NCBI RefSeq assembly: GCF_000226115.1
Contig: NC_016459.1
Location: 1,302,001 to 1,366,000, forward strand
Source: Thermothielavioides terrestris NRRL 8126
Lineage: Eukaryota; Ascomycota; Sordariomycetes; Sordariales; Chaetomiaceae
DNA length: 64,000 bases
Direction of reading: 5' to 3'
Notes under the pieces: generated by a model
Databases searched by the model: none
Seen by the model: only the letters and a program-made list of their open reading frames with translations
Told to the model about the DNA's origin: nothing
In this document: positions 22,909 to 34,985 of the stretch, piece by piece
Position numbering within the stretch: the first letter of the stretch is position 1
Layout: each line of letters opens with the position of its first letter
Program-made: the position numbers and the translations under genes

Positions 22909-23615
22909 CGTGGTTCAGGGCTGATAGGTGGGCAACTCCTGGTTACCCGGAAGCATCGAGATAGGCGCATCTACACTCATGCCCGATGGGATAACTACCA
23001 AGTGCTCTAAATAATGCAGGACTTGCTCCCAGGATTCGATCATACAGAAGACCCGTGCCCGTCAGCGGCCTTCCCGAACCTTACTTACCTTCAGGTCACA
23101 GCGACCACCCCTCATCGCTACATCACAGGTTCATTTGCTTGTTTATTTTTTTAAAAAAAAGGAAAAAACATAAGTAATGAGAATGTTGAGCGAGAAGAGA
23201 GAAGGGAAGTGTGAAAATCTAGGTAGAACAGGAGTGAAGGAGGGAAATAAAGGAAACAGAGTGACACGAGAGTCGGTTATCCAGGGCATCCTTCCCGTCC
23301 GTCCAGTTAGAGTCCCGCAAGGCTGAGCCAAGCACACGGATTGGAAAGGGATTGTGATTGGGACTCAGCGCCTTGTCTCTGTTCAGCCTTGCAGCCACTG
23401 CACACTTGACCTTGACCCCGCGCCCCACCCTTGACTTGCTGCGAAACTTTGAGCACTCGAATTGGTCGCCTTTTGAGTCTTTGACTCACACCTCTTTGCG
23501 CTTGTTTGGTCTCCATCCTCTATCGAGCCGGCTCTTATTACAACATTACATTTTTGCACCACAACTCCGTTTAGCACCGCGACACCTTTCAGCTGCCACA
23601 CCTGCAACGCACGCC
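22909..23615. other. Promoter region of eIF2B epsilon
   Basis: About 0.7 kb upstream of the start codon at 23616. It holds a poly-T/poly-A patch at 23145-23170, and pyrimidine-rich sequence close to the start. No separate gene is supported. Confidence 0.5.
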
Positions 23616-25951
23616 ATGTCGTCCAAGCAGGGCGGCAAAGGCGGGGCTGCTGCGGGCAAAGCGAAGAAACCCGCCAAGGCCGGCACCGACGAGAAGAGAG
23701 AAGACGTGCTCCAAGCCGTCATCCTGGCCGACTCGTTCCAGGATAGGTTCAAGCCATTCACGCTAGAGACACCCCGGGTATGCTCCGCGCCGGTCAGCGC
23801 CTCGCTAGCTGCGCGCCGTGCGCCATTGCTAACTCGTGCCCCAACTCAATTCAGTGCCTTCTGCCCCTAGTGAATGTCCCTGTGATCGAGTACACCCTCG
23901 AGTTCCTCGCCTCCAACGGCGTGCAAGAGGTCTTCATATACTGCGGCGCCCACTCCGAGAGCATAGAGCAATACATCCGCGAGTCCTTGCGCTGGAGCCC
24001 GGGCAGCATCCTCTCGCCCTTCTCCTCCCTTGAGTTCATCCGCGTCTCGGATGCGCACTCGATCGGCGACTTCCTCCGAGACCTGGACAAGCGGGCCATA
24101 ATCGCGGGAGACTTCATACTGGTCCACGGCGACCTGGTTGCGAACATCCAGCTGGACGCCGCTTTGGCGAAGCACCGCGCGAGAAGGGAAGCGAACCGGG
24201 ATGCCTGCATGACCATGGTTCTGCGCTCCGTCGGAGAGCAACCCCACCGGGCAGCAAGGGCCAGAGGCATTACGCCTGTATTTGTTGTCGATCCGACAAC
24301 GGGGCGGTGCCTGCAGTACGAAGAGACCCATCCGCTGCAGAGTGAGCACCACCTAGTTCTGGACCCCGCAGTGTTCTCTCACGGCGAGTTCGAGATACGG
24401 AGCGACCTCATCGACTGCGGCATCGACATCTGCACCCCCGATATCCTTGCTCTGTGGTCGGAAAGCTTCGACTACGAGCTTCCCAGGAAAAACTTCCTCC
24501 ATGGTGTGCTGAAGGACTGGGAGCTGAACGGAAAGATGCTCTTTACCGAGATCCTCGACGACGGGTATGCGGCGCGCGCCAGCAATCTCCAGATGTACGA
24601 CTGCATCAGCAAGGACGTGCTCGAGCGGTGGACCCTCCCGTTCGTGCCGGACAGCAACCTGGTCCACGGCCAGACATACAGGAGAATAAAAGGGGGTTCG
24701 TACGCTGAGGACCATGTTGTAATCGAGAGGGGGGCGAAGGTGACGCAATCCGCCCTCGGGAGGGGAACGACAGTCCAGACCGGCAGCGTCGTTTCCCGGA
24801 GCGTCATCGGGAAGCGGTGCAAGATCGGCAAGAACGTCCGGATCGAAAACAGCTATATCTGGGATGATGCCGTGGTGGGCGATGGCACCTCGATCTTCCA
24901 CTCGATCGTGGCTGGCTCAGTCGTGGTGGGAGCCAATTGCCGTATCCCCGAGGGCTCTCTCATTTCCTTCAACGTACATCTCGATAACGGGATCCAGCTG
25001 CCGTCAAAACCGCCAGCACGGATATCCCTACTGTCAGACGAACAACAACGCGCCGAGACTGACGTTTCCCTGGTGGGCAAGGGCGGCAAGGGCGCGCTGT
25101 ACCAAGTCGTCACCGAAGAAGAGGAGTCAGACGACGAGGACGGCGTGAAGAGGGATCCGGCGATCCTCCAGAGCTCACTCATCTACTCACTTGAGGGACT
25201 CAACCTCTCCACCTCGTCCATCTCGACACTAGCCTCCGAGGACGGATACGGCTCGGACGACGAGATCTCCACGGCCGCTTCACTTCAGGGGAGTGACTTC
25301 GGCCAGACGCGGGACCGGCTCTCGTCCTTCGCCTCCGACGACGCGTCCAAGCCCGACAGCTTCCACGCGGACGCGGTCAGCGGGCTGGTCGACGCGCTGC
25401 GCGCCGACGACGACGACTTCGACTCGGCCAAGCTCGAGTTCATGGGCCTGCGGCTCGCCAACAACGCCTCGGACAGCGCCATGCGCCGCGCCATCGCCGT
25501 CGCCTTCGTCCGCCGCGCCGCCGAGCTGCTCACCCCGCCGCACGGCGCGCTCGAGCCCACCAGGGCCGCCGAGCGGGCGCTCGCCGCCAAGGCCGGCGCC
25601 GTCAAGTTCATCCGCGAGGTCGGCGTCGGCGGCGACTCCGTCGCCCAGCAGGCCGACTTCGCCCTGGCCGTGCAGAAGGCGCTCCTGGCCGTCAAGGACC
25701 TCGAGCCGGCGCGCGCCGGCACGCTGCTCGCCGCCCTGCTGCAGCAGCTGTACAGTCTGGATGTGCTCGAGGAGGACGGCATTCTGGCCTGGTGGGCGGA
25801 CGAGCGGGCGGCCGAGGGCGAGGGAATGAACAAGTTGAGGGAGAAGTGCAGGGTGCTGGTCGAGTGGCTGGAGAATGCTGACGAGGAGGAGAGCAGTGAG
25901 GAGGAGGAGGAAGAGGACGACGACGACGAAGATGAGGAGGATGACGATTGA
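23616..25951 (+). CDS. GCD6: Translation initiation factor eIF2B subunit epsilon
   Basis: Catalytic subunit of the eIF2B guanine-nucleotide exchange factor, which recharges eIF2 with GTP in the cytoplasm. Exons 23616-23777 and 23855-25951 give 752 aa, close to the family norm of about 700-750. The nucleotidyltransferase-like domain starts at VLQAVILADSFQDRFKPFTLETPR and continues across the splice into CLLPLVNVPVIEYTLEFLASNGV. Left-handed beta-helix hexapeptide repeats follow (VVIERGAKVTQSALGRGT, VVSRSVIGKRCKIGKNVRIENSYIW). After an acidic Ser-rich linker comes the alpha-helical C-terminal exchange domain, with the expected aromatic/acidic box (GILAWWADERAAEG, then VLVEWLENADEEESSEEEEE) and an Asp/Glu tail. 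The start is well placed: an in-frame Lys/Gly-rich tail precedes the domain. Confidence 0.95.
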
Positions 25952-26672
25952 GGACTAGAGCGATTGAGGCTTGCAATGCTCTCCCTGCCTGTCACTTCCT
26001 TGATCAACCACTGGGAGACAAAGGGGTTGGTCGCGCATGGTTATTTGGAAAACCGCTAGCGGTCCTGGCTCCAGCTAGGGGCGTATCCACTATCCTCCGG
26101 CTGGCGATAAGCACATAGAAAGAGAGTATTTAAAAAAGAAAAGGGAAGGTGTGGGAATTCGGGGACACTTGTCGTCCGCTTACTACTTGGCCTGCATGTT
26201 CTTGGGACCTCACACATCTGAACAAAAACTAGCATCGTAACCGACGCAACAGACTGCTCGGTGGGTGTCTCGTTCTCACGACATGTCTACCACTGCATTA
26301 AGTTAACCTAGTATGCAAACCCAGCAGCCATACATAATGTATACCGATGAAGATGACTCCAGTGCCGAGGAAACAGGGAACCATCCATCTCAACACCAAA
26401 CACCTGCCGGAGATCGGCGGTGGCCAGTAAAGCCTGCCCAGCTGCCCAGCCATTAACATTAACTCCCGGTATGTTTAGACATAGCCTCCTTCTCAAGGCC
26501 GATCAAGAATCCCAAGGTGTCTCGAATGGAAACAAGATATTACCGGCCACAAAGGCCTGATTAAAGATGATTAAGGTAACATTAAAGATTATATGATAGG
26601 CGGGCTCGTAAAGCACAGCATCACCATCAACAGCACTGAAGCAATAGGAGAAGCAGCAGCTCGCATGTCGGT
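25952..26672. other. Convergent 3' intergenic region
   Basis: Between the stop codons of eIF2B epsilon (+) and the metalloprotease (-). It should hold both 3' UTRs. No gene or repeat was seen. Confidence 0.5.
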
Positions 26673-29357
26673 TCATCTCGAGATGATCACAGAGAAGCCG
26701 TCCAGCCAGGGGCCGCAGCTGCCCGTGACCCCGCATATGTTGAAGCCCCGCGGGGGGACCAGGGTGTGTCTGATGAAAGAGGCCGGAACAGGTCAGTGGG
26801 TGGGAAACATTAAAAGGCGTAACTTTGAGAGCAGAGGCCCCAGACAGGACGGAGAGAGGGGGGGAAGGGAAAGATGATGGAGGGAACTTACGGATCACCG
26901 CCATGGGGGTTTCCAAACAGGGGCGATCTTCTCCCCAGGCTGGTCAGGACCTGGATGGCGTCGATCCAGAAGCCAGAGCGGACAAAGAAGCCCGTGATGT
27001 ACTCGCCACGACGGACATCTGCGTTGCCCGCCAAAAGTCAGTCATACGTGTGCCAGATCAATTGGAAATGGGAGACAATTGAAGTAGGAGAAGAGGATGA
27101 AAGGCCTACCCATGTCAAAGACATCGCCACCTTTTTTGCCCCCCTTCTTGCCGAGCAGCTGTCTTGAGTCGTCGTCGTAGACAAATTCAATGCCGTCCAC
27201 GGCCGACCCGTGGTAGAACACGATCTTGGATAGCACGCGATCCTGCCGCAGCGCGCTGGAAAAGACAAACTCGTGAGGCTCGGACCCATCCATCGCCGAC
27301 ATGCCCAGCTTCTTGCCGCGGAACGCCGTCTTGGACAGGCCGGGCAGCTTCACGCACGCTTCTTCCTTAGAGCACAACTTGGCAAAGTCGTCGACGTCGA
27401 GCGTCCCGCCGCCGTACGACTTCGCCGAGATGCGCAGCTTCTCCTTCCGCTTGCTGCTGCTGCTGCTGCTGCTGTTGTTGTTCTCGTTGGCCCCGGGCAG
27501 TCTGCTCCGCAAATCTTGCTCGCTAAGCGAGACCATCCGCTGCACGCTACCGCCGTTTTCGGGGGGGTACTCGATCCAAGCGCGGCAGACGTCGCCGCCG
27601 TCGCCGGCGAAAATCTCGACGTAGGCGATCCCCGTGGCGGCGGTGAGCGTCAGCGTGCCGTCCATAGGCCAGCCTTGGACGCTGTCGTCCAGGTGGAGGA
27701 CGGGGTCGTTGGGCAGGCGGAAGCACGGGTGGCTGCGGAACCGAAGACAGTCGAGGCGGTGCCAGGTGCACTCGTCTTCTTGGGCGACGGGGCCGCCTCT
27801 GGAGCGGGTTCGGGTGGAGTAGGCTTCGCGGGTGAGGAAGGTGCGGTTGAGGACGACAAAGTCCCTTGCCATGACACCGCTCTCTCGGTGTGGCAGGCCG
27901 AAGAGGTGTCCCGTCTCGTGCAGGTGGGCGCCAATGCCGAGGCTGGCTGCCTCCCAGGAGCTGCCTGCTTCGTTGCAGTCATTGCCGACGTGGGCGGTGT
28001 CGGTTGGCGTGCAGTCTGTGAAGGCGGGTACTATCTCCTCGAAGCTGGACGGATAGCTTTGGAGACAGTGGGATCCGAATATGCCGAGGTGCAGGTCGCC
28101 GACCCGTCCTCCCAGGGCGGCGTGGCCGACAATCGTCTTGGAATTTGTGTCCCAGTGCGCGTCTAGCAGGAGCACTGACACGTACAACTTCTGCCCCGGG
28201 AGCGGCTTGAAGTAGTCGCGCACCGCGTCTGCCGTGATACCATAGAGCCCCCCTGCATCACTGGCCTTTGGATTCTGCTGTGCCAGGTTGAGATCCCGGA
28301 GCTCGGCCACCGTCTTGTCGGTCCGGATGATGTGCACTCGCGCCTCGGATCGAAGGGTGCCGTGGTCCCTGTCCCTGTGGCTTGCCGCGCCCGTGGTCCA
28401 CTCCTCCTCGAACCTGAAGACGCGGCGGCCAAGCTTGTTACGCCACATCTGCTCGGCCGTAAATGCCTGCCAGAGGTAGGCAGCCATGCGGAATTTGCGT
28501 ACGGCAATGTCGAGCCCGTTTCCTTCCCGTTCGATCCGCGGGGGGATTGCATCAAAAGTACCGGGGGAATCCTTCGCCAGGAGAATCGCCAGTTGCAAGG
28601 GAGGGGCACCGACGGGTGGGATCATGTGTACCGTTAGGTAAGAGGCATGGATGGGGTTGGAAGATCCGCTGTTGGCGAGTTTGGGACTGGAGAAGTCCAA
28701 CCGCAGGCGGTTGGCGCCTGGCATCAAGTATACGAGGGCCTTGAAGCGGGAGTCGCACACCGGCCATGCAAGAGGAGGGAAGTTGTCATCCAGCCGGCTC
28801 ACGGTAAGCGTCCCATCGAGCGAGTGGTGAGATGGGTCGCCAATGGTGCCATGAACAAGGAGAACTTTTTGGTAGACCTAGTCCTCATCAGTATGCTAGC
28901 ATGGCAGCCACTCCCAAGTGCGGCAGCAGCAACCCCGGTGGTGCATGATTCTGGCACTCACCCACGAACTATCTGCGACATTTGTTACTCGTGGAGAGTA
29001 TGGAGATACCGGCAAGCTTGGCCCCTTTCCGCTCGGTAACGGAGACCCCAGGCCGACCATGCCCGAGACGCTATGCCGGTTAGTGCCGCCATTTGGGTAT
29101 GGATGAGTCTGTGGGCGGCGGATCGCAGTGCCGGGAGGAGACAGAAACTGAGATTGAGTCTGGGGCTGGGTCTGCTCTTTCAACTGCAGATGCAGAGCGG
29201 GATCCGACTGGGCACCGATCGATGGCGGCGTCAGGGAGCCGCTGGTGGGGGTCGTGTTGTGGCTGGCCTCGCTGGACTCGTCTGTCGACCGTTCGGTTCT
29301 GAAGCTTGCCCTCGACCGTCTTCGCAACTCCTTGAAATTCAGGAATGAGGGAGCCAT
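26673..29357 (-). CDS. Zinc metallopeptidase of the YIL108W-like family with C-terminal jacalin-type lectin domain
   Basis: Exons are 28962-29357, 27110-28877, 26892-27018 and 26673-26769, total 2388 nt (795 aa). The first 130 residues are Ser/Pro/Thr-rich and have no signal peptide. The protease part contains LGIGAHLHETGHLFGLPHRESG, a full metzincin-type HExxHxxGxxH zinc motif. The C-terminal part is a jacalin-like beta-prism: SALRQDRVLSKIVFYHGSAVDGIEFVYDDDSRQLLGKKGG, then GEYITGFFVRSGFWIDAIQVLTSLGRRSP and FNICGVTGSCGPWLDGFSVI. Fungal proteins of this architecture are known from genome annotation, but their substrate is not established as far as I know. A (CTG)n tract at about 27455-27480 encodes a poly-Ser run. 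Without a signal peptide, an intracellular location is inferred. Confidence 0.87.
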
Positions 29358-32082
29358 GGCGGGGATGCTATCGACTGCAGGTGTTGTGGTAACTATCTTG
29401 TCCTGCTCTTATTATAAAACCAGGCTGAGGTGCGACAGGTCAGAGGCCAAGTAGGCGAGTGAGATGTCGCACGAATGCGAACCCGAAGCTCACGCCGAAG
29501 CTCTCACGAGCAAGAATCACCGGGGAATCACAGATCAACGTGGTGCGGCGTGGAACGAGCGGCAGAAGAGAGCAGTGTGTTGCCCAACGTGCTGCGCAGT
29601 GGAGAAGGAGTAAGCCGTGTCACGCCTCTCTGGTGAAGCCTGAGCAACGGGTTATCATCAACCATCCTTTCCGTGCCGTGGTCTGTCACAACTTCCTGTT
29701 GAGCAACACGGCGCTGCGGAGCTGTACACTTTTGTGAACGACGGATGACGTATGTGGTGCGACAAGACACCAATTGGCCCCCTGTTACACCCAGCGGCCA
29801 GCAGGCGGTTACCACTGCTAGTGGAGGGAGATCAAGTCTACACCATGTAGATTATTTCTCGAGGCCTGACATTCCCATTTTCCGAGCAAGGCAGCTCTAG
29901 ATTGCCTATCTCTCGGATCCGACAAGAGCGTCTGTTGCGTGTTTCGAGAAGCGACGAATGGTTTCGAGGATGCGCGGCCAGGAGCCAGCGAATGGGGATG
30001 GGCCACTTGCCCGATCGAGAAGCAGCACAGCGGGTGGGTGGATCGCCCGAGCGGGAAGACCGTGGGCGGCAGCAAGCCACAGTGACGATGGTTATGACCA
30101 CAACTCCGGTGATGATTGCGTGGTCCTCCTCGAGGTTCGTCAGGGAATTGCGGACTTTCCAGCAGGGAATGGATCGGTAGAACCGGGAAGTGGCCGGATC
30201 CGAAACAGGGAACCCAAGCCTGCGGCACGCCTGTTTGCAAGTGCTATCGGAGTGCAGGGTGTGAAAAGAAAACAAATGTGCGCAGGCACAAGACAAAAAG
30301 GAAAATGGAAGGGTAGGAGCAACCTACACGACCTGGAGACATCTTACTTTGGGAGGGTAGACTGAATGCTTTATTGCTTTATGGAGTGGGAATCTTGCCC
30401 CCGGAACAAGAAGGAGCAACCAGCGCGGGGCTGTCGAATACGATGTTTTCAGGAGCTAACGCTGCGACGCTGCGGCTGCGAGACCCTGCTTTGCCCTGCG
30501 AAGTCTCCATCTGCCGGGCTCATTGATTGACTGGAGTTTGCTCGCAAGCCGTTGAGCTGACGAAGGGCAGGCACAGCCCGGGGTGTGAGGTTATGTTAGG
30601 CCCTAAAACAGGCATGTGCTCCAGGTGTCGGCAACTCCTACTGTGTATGTCCAAAGTAAATATTTCGCTGACTTGCTTGCAGATCGCAGATCCAGACACC
30701 GAGAGAAATGACGAAGGCGAAGAGGGGCCGTTGTTGGAATACTTCCCTAAGCGGAACCTGGAAGCAGGCAATACGAGGTGCGGTGATGTGAGCTGCAATT
30801 CACAATAACGTTATGGTCATGAGCCCGTGCGTTATCTTTCACGTGACACCGACACACTGACGCGAATGACTGGCACGCTTCAAGAGTTCTCTAACAAATG
30901 TCCAGGTTGCGAGCAGGTCGATGGGAGTTAACACCTTACCTGAGTCTTTCACAGAATGCTTCTGGCTCGTTCTGCGAAGGTGTGCTGCCCTACATAGTAA
31001 GGTAACCAATCCCACGCACTTTACTGAGATAGGTCCCTTACCTTGTTTCATACACAGCAGTCGTTGGCAGACTTGCAAGATGTGCGTTGCTCAACGCCCT
31101 CCAAAGTCTGAAGGCATGCCGAGAACACCAACCTGCCTGAGTACCTTGGGTATCTCGGAGCTTTGCTCTCGTGGCACTGGCCAAAATAGTCTCACACAAC
31201 ATGCCTTCCAGGTTGGTCAGGCTCAACGGGCGAACAGTGCCTCAGTGACGTCCACTGCAAGATAGTGAACGCAGCTGCCCGGCCCAAGCGTTAAGGAGCT
31301 TGGTTATGGATTGCATTGATTGCATGTGGCCGCTGCAGGGTACCCAAACTTTTCATTTGTGTCGTGGCCGCCAGCCAAAGATCTCCTGTGTAGCCGTGAG
31401 ACCTTGGGGTAGAATTCTATGTAAGGTTACCTACTTCCACGTTGTAGTTGAACAGTCATGTGCGCCTGCTATCCATCTCCTCTTCACGTATTGTACCGTT
31501 ATGCATGCTTGCGCTCGCCCTATTGTCCACTGGCTGTTTGCTCGGTGAGGTGGCGGGAAGCTGGCATTTTAAAGGTTGGAATGTCTCAATGCAACCCAGC
31601 AGCAAATTTGCGGGCCACAGCACCCCTGGCAGCCTGGCAGCCCGGCAAGCTGCCGTCATTCGCCCTGTGCCGCTGTGCAGCTGCACCCAGCAGTGGGCCA
31701 GTGCTCAGCTTCCAAATCTGCCGGTTTCCACACCTCAAGGAATGGCTGTGAATTTGTTCCGGCCCCTGCCCAGGCTCCCTGATTGCAACACCTGCACAAC
31801 TTCGTCTCTCCCCGTCCCGATGCGCCCGCGGCTGTGTGCCGAATAGAGTGACCGGACGGAAAGCAGTCTGGCGTTTTGGCCTTGTGCAACCCCGCCGTCG
31901 TCGGCGTCTGAGACGTCAGGCCACGCCTAGGCCCAGTCCTCCCTCGCTCACACCGGGTCTAGCCGCCCAGTCGCTCCCCTGTTCAAACGCTCTGAACCCT
32001 CGAGTCTCTCTGCCCTCGACCACCACCCAACGGAGTCGACGTCTGTACATGCGTGCAAACAGTCTGGTCTACCAACAAGACA
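29358..32082. other. Long divergent intergenic region, metalloprotease / Whi5-like
   Basis: 2.7 kb between two divergent start codons, the longest gene-free stretch here. It must hold both promoters. I looked for open frames with splice sites and for repeats on both strands and could support none; the frames at 29838-30296 (-), 30527-30808 (+) and 30921-31265 (+) lack family features. A large promoter is common for cell-cycle repressor genes, but a non-coding RNA cannot be excluded from sequence alone. Confidence 0.45.
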
Positions 32083-33192
32083 ATGTCGTCTCCGTTCAAA
32101 CCCCAGCCCGAGGCTGTCGCGGACAGAGTGCTCAGGAGGGCTGAAATTCGCAAGGTTCGCACCTCACCCTCCCTTGGCGGGGATGTTGCACTGACGAAAG
32201 GACTTTGCCCTCGCCAGATGGCCAGGAGGTTGCAAAACCGACTTGCCCTTGCGCAATTCAAGACGAAGCATAACCTTGTAAACGAGACACTGGACACTAT
32301 CGAGCCCAAATTCGAGCACGAGATGCGCCGCAGACGGCTGCAGGACCGAGATATCCTGTCCGACTCGTCCTCGAGCGCCTCCGATCTCCCATACTCGGCG
32401 AGGGCACTCATGAGTTCTCCGCTCAAAGCGCCGCTGTTTTCCGACGCCATTGGGTCCAGCAACGGCAGCACTGGCCACAGGAAACGCACTTATATGGCCT
32501 CGTTCGATGATACGTTTTCGAGCCCGAGCAAGCGATTCCGCCAGTCCCCCACGGCACACAGGTCCTTCTCAGGCCACCACTACCAGCAGCAGCACCAATT
32601 TACTCAATCCTCACCGATAAAACCGAGAAGGCAACAGCATTTTACGACTTCAACTGGCCCAGATCTGTCGTTCTACTCGGGTTCTCGGCAAATCAGTGAC
32701 GTCCTCACACCGACGAACTACGCGGCCAACTCCGACGACGAAGACGATTTACCGACGCATTCCTTCCACACCAGCCATATCCGGGTGTCGCCGCCCCGCA
32801 CGCCCCCTATGCGGAGCCGCAGCTTAGCCAAGAAGCCGAAGGAGCGGCCGCCCGTCCAGGAGACAAAGTCAGGCGAGGAGGGCGCCGATCTGCTGCTATA
32901 TCTTGCCGCATCGCCCTCGCCGGCGAATCCACCGAAGATCAGGATGGATCCTCCGTCGACGCCGCCCCCGAAGAACAACAAGCTGGCGCTGCCATCGTCC
33001 ATGATGACGACTCCGGGCGGCGGTAACCCCTACCCGGCGACGCCCGGGCTCGGCTTCGACTTCGCCGAGTTCCTTCACATGACGCCCAGCCCGGCACAAA
33101 AGCCCTGGAAAACGCCTGCCACTCATACAGGCGGCAAGACGCCGCGGAGCGCGGCGAGAAGACGGCTCACGTTCGACGACACGCCCTCCTGA
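32083..33192 (+). CDS. Whi5/Nrm1-like G1/S transcriptional repressor
   Basis: Proteins of this family bind the SBF/MBF factors and hold back the G1/S transition until phosphorylated by Cdk-cyclin. The start ATG at 32083 gives 369 aa if unspliced. The family motif lies near the N-terminus (LRRAEIRK ... MARRLQNRLALAQFKTKHNL). The protein is otherwise low-complexity, with many Ser/Thr-Pro sites (SSPSKRF, SPIKP, SPPRTPP, TPPP, TPGLGF, TPSPAQ, KTPRSA), fitting regulation by Cdk. The motif LGFDFAEFLHMTPSPAQ close to the C-terminus is seen in filamentous-fungal members. An in-frame 63-nt intron may occur at 32155-32217, which would bring AEIRK directly to MARRLQNRL and give 348 aa; the donor GTTCGC is weak. 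Confidence 0.8.
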   Translation: MSSPFKPQPEAVADRVLRRAEIRKVRTSPSLGGDVALTKGLCPRQMARRLQNRLALAQFKTKHNLVNETLDTIEPKFEHEMRRRRLQDRDILSDSSSSASDLPYSARALMSSPLKAPLFSDAIGSSNGSTGHRKRTYMASFDDTFSSPSKRFRQSPTAHRSFSGHHYQQQHQFTQSSPIKPRRQQHFTTSTGPDLSFYSGSRQISDVLTPTNYAANSDDEDDLPTHSFHTSHIRVSPPRTPPMRSRSLAKKPKERPPVQETKSGEEGADLLLYLAASPSPANPPKIRMDPPSTPPPKNNKLALPSSMMTTPGGGNPYPATPGLGFDFAEFLHMTPSPAQKPWKTPATHTGGKTPRSAARRRLTFDDTPS

Positions 33193-34985
33193 GGGGGGTA
33201 ACGACGACTGCCAATCTCGACTCTTCTTCTACCCCGACTCTCCACGTCCAGCGCCCACCCTCCTTTGATCTCATATTTCCCTACTGTTTCAGCACGACTT
33301 ACCCGCCACTGCTGCCTTTCGGCATCCCCTGCTTCCAAGACTCGGCTGTCACATTCTATTTTATCTCTTCCCTTCTCTGAGAGTATACCGTTTGGGAAGG
33401 AGGCAAAGGAGGCCCTCCGGTCCACCCCTATTACTAATTCCACCTCGAAGACTGTTCCCCGGCATCTCTACCTCTGCTGGCAGCTGCACTGAAGGATATC
33501 ACCGAAATACCCCCTTGAGCGAAGTCACTGCATCGATTTCCTTTGTTTACGACCGGGCCTGCTTACTTGGGATGGATGGGATCACGCTTTGGTGTACGAC
33601 AAGGGGGCCTGAGCCCCCTTTCCCCAGAAATTGAATACCCGAATGTACGATGGAATGAGAGTGGACGAGAGAGTTGGCCTCAGCTGGCGGCGGGATGGAT
33701 GGCTGATTGATTGATTGATTGATTGATTCGGTGCTTGGGAGAGGGGCACAGGGGGAGGGAGATTGCTGGCTTTGATTGTTGGTTGGGAAGAGAGCTCCGA
33801 GCGTGTGCAGGCCAATCAAACTCGGGTTGCCGAGGAACCCCGCGTTGCATGGGACGCGTCTCGCGAATTTTCGAGTCTGGTACGCGTTATCGCGAAGTTG
33901 CGCGTGGCGGCCAATCAGATGGCGTACCTCGGTTAAGAGACTGCTGGGTGGAGCAGCAAGTTCATGGCCGTCCGTCGCTTGTATGCACCAAATGCAATGT
34001 ACATTGTGCAATGCGAGGGGCCGGTTCAGCTGGAGTATCAGGGGCTCAGTGCTTCCCCATGTTGTGCAATGTGAATAATCAATCAATGAACGCCCTGTAC
34101 TTTGAAGAGGAATGGAAACAACGAATGTTTGATTAAGCGCCCTCGATTGCATTGCTTTCCTTCGCACTCATTCCCGGCCATAGCCAAGAGGGGAAAGAGA
34201 TCTGTCGCAATAACTTCCAGGTTACTCAGCTTTCTGCCTTTCAGACCTCAGGTACCTAACAGTGTGCCATCGAGATCAACGCAAGAAACATATTGAGAAA
34301 AACCGTAGCTCACTATAATCAACTGCATCGCATCAAACTTGCTCTTGGGCCTTACTGCCTCAGTCCCACCAAGACTACAATAACACAAGCAGTCAGAGTC
34401 CAGCCAGATCACTGGTCGGTGATAGTGCACACTCACACAGGCAGTTGTTCACAGTTCTACTCCGTAGACAGGGTAAGTTAAAGGGACGGGAAGCACTCCC
34501 TCACCCGGGCGCATAATATGTCCACAGAACGAATGCCGGTCAAGAATGAACCCCAACGAAAGCAAGGTACTCCATACTCAACGCTGAGATATCCCGTGCG
34601 CTCCGCACCGCGCCACACACAAGAGTGATTGACTACAACACTCGAACCTCACCTCACGAGATGGGAAACCGAGAATGTGCAACCAAGTGACAAGAGGAAA
34701 CAAAAGGGTTTCATCTCATTCGTGCCCCAGGCTCTCTGTCCTATATGTGAATACCTTCCTTCTGACAAACAATACCCCAAAACTCAGCCATAGCAGAAAA
34801 TCGAGGCTGAGATTCCCCGCGTGCTCCGTGCACAGCGGTTGTTTGCCGTCGTATTTGCACAACACCACGGCACGTCACATCACAAACAACAGATTCGTAT
34901 CTGTCCGGCCACGAAGACCACCCATTGCACCAACCACGTCAGCCACAATGCACCGACTTATATTTGACAGAGCGGAGGGAAGCCG
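33193..34985. other. Convergent intergenic region with GATT microsatellite
   Basis: About 1.8 kb between the stop codons of the Whi5-like gene (+) and the metacaspase gene (-). A (GATT)n tract lies at about 33704-33728. Nothing else could be supported; the 206-residue minus frame at 33547-34167 passes through this tract and looks like chance. Confidence 0.5.

Noticed and set aside
27273..28166. 297-residue open frame opposite the metalloprotease
   Set aside because: It is antisense of a confirmed domain-bearing exon and reads as low-complexity Ala/Val/Gly.
29838..30296. 152-residue open frame on the minus strand in the long intergenic region
   Set aside because: No domain, no conserved composition, a comparable frame exists on the other strand, and no splice partners were found.
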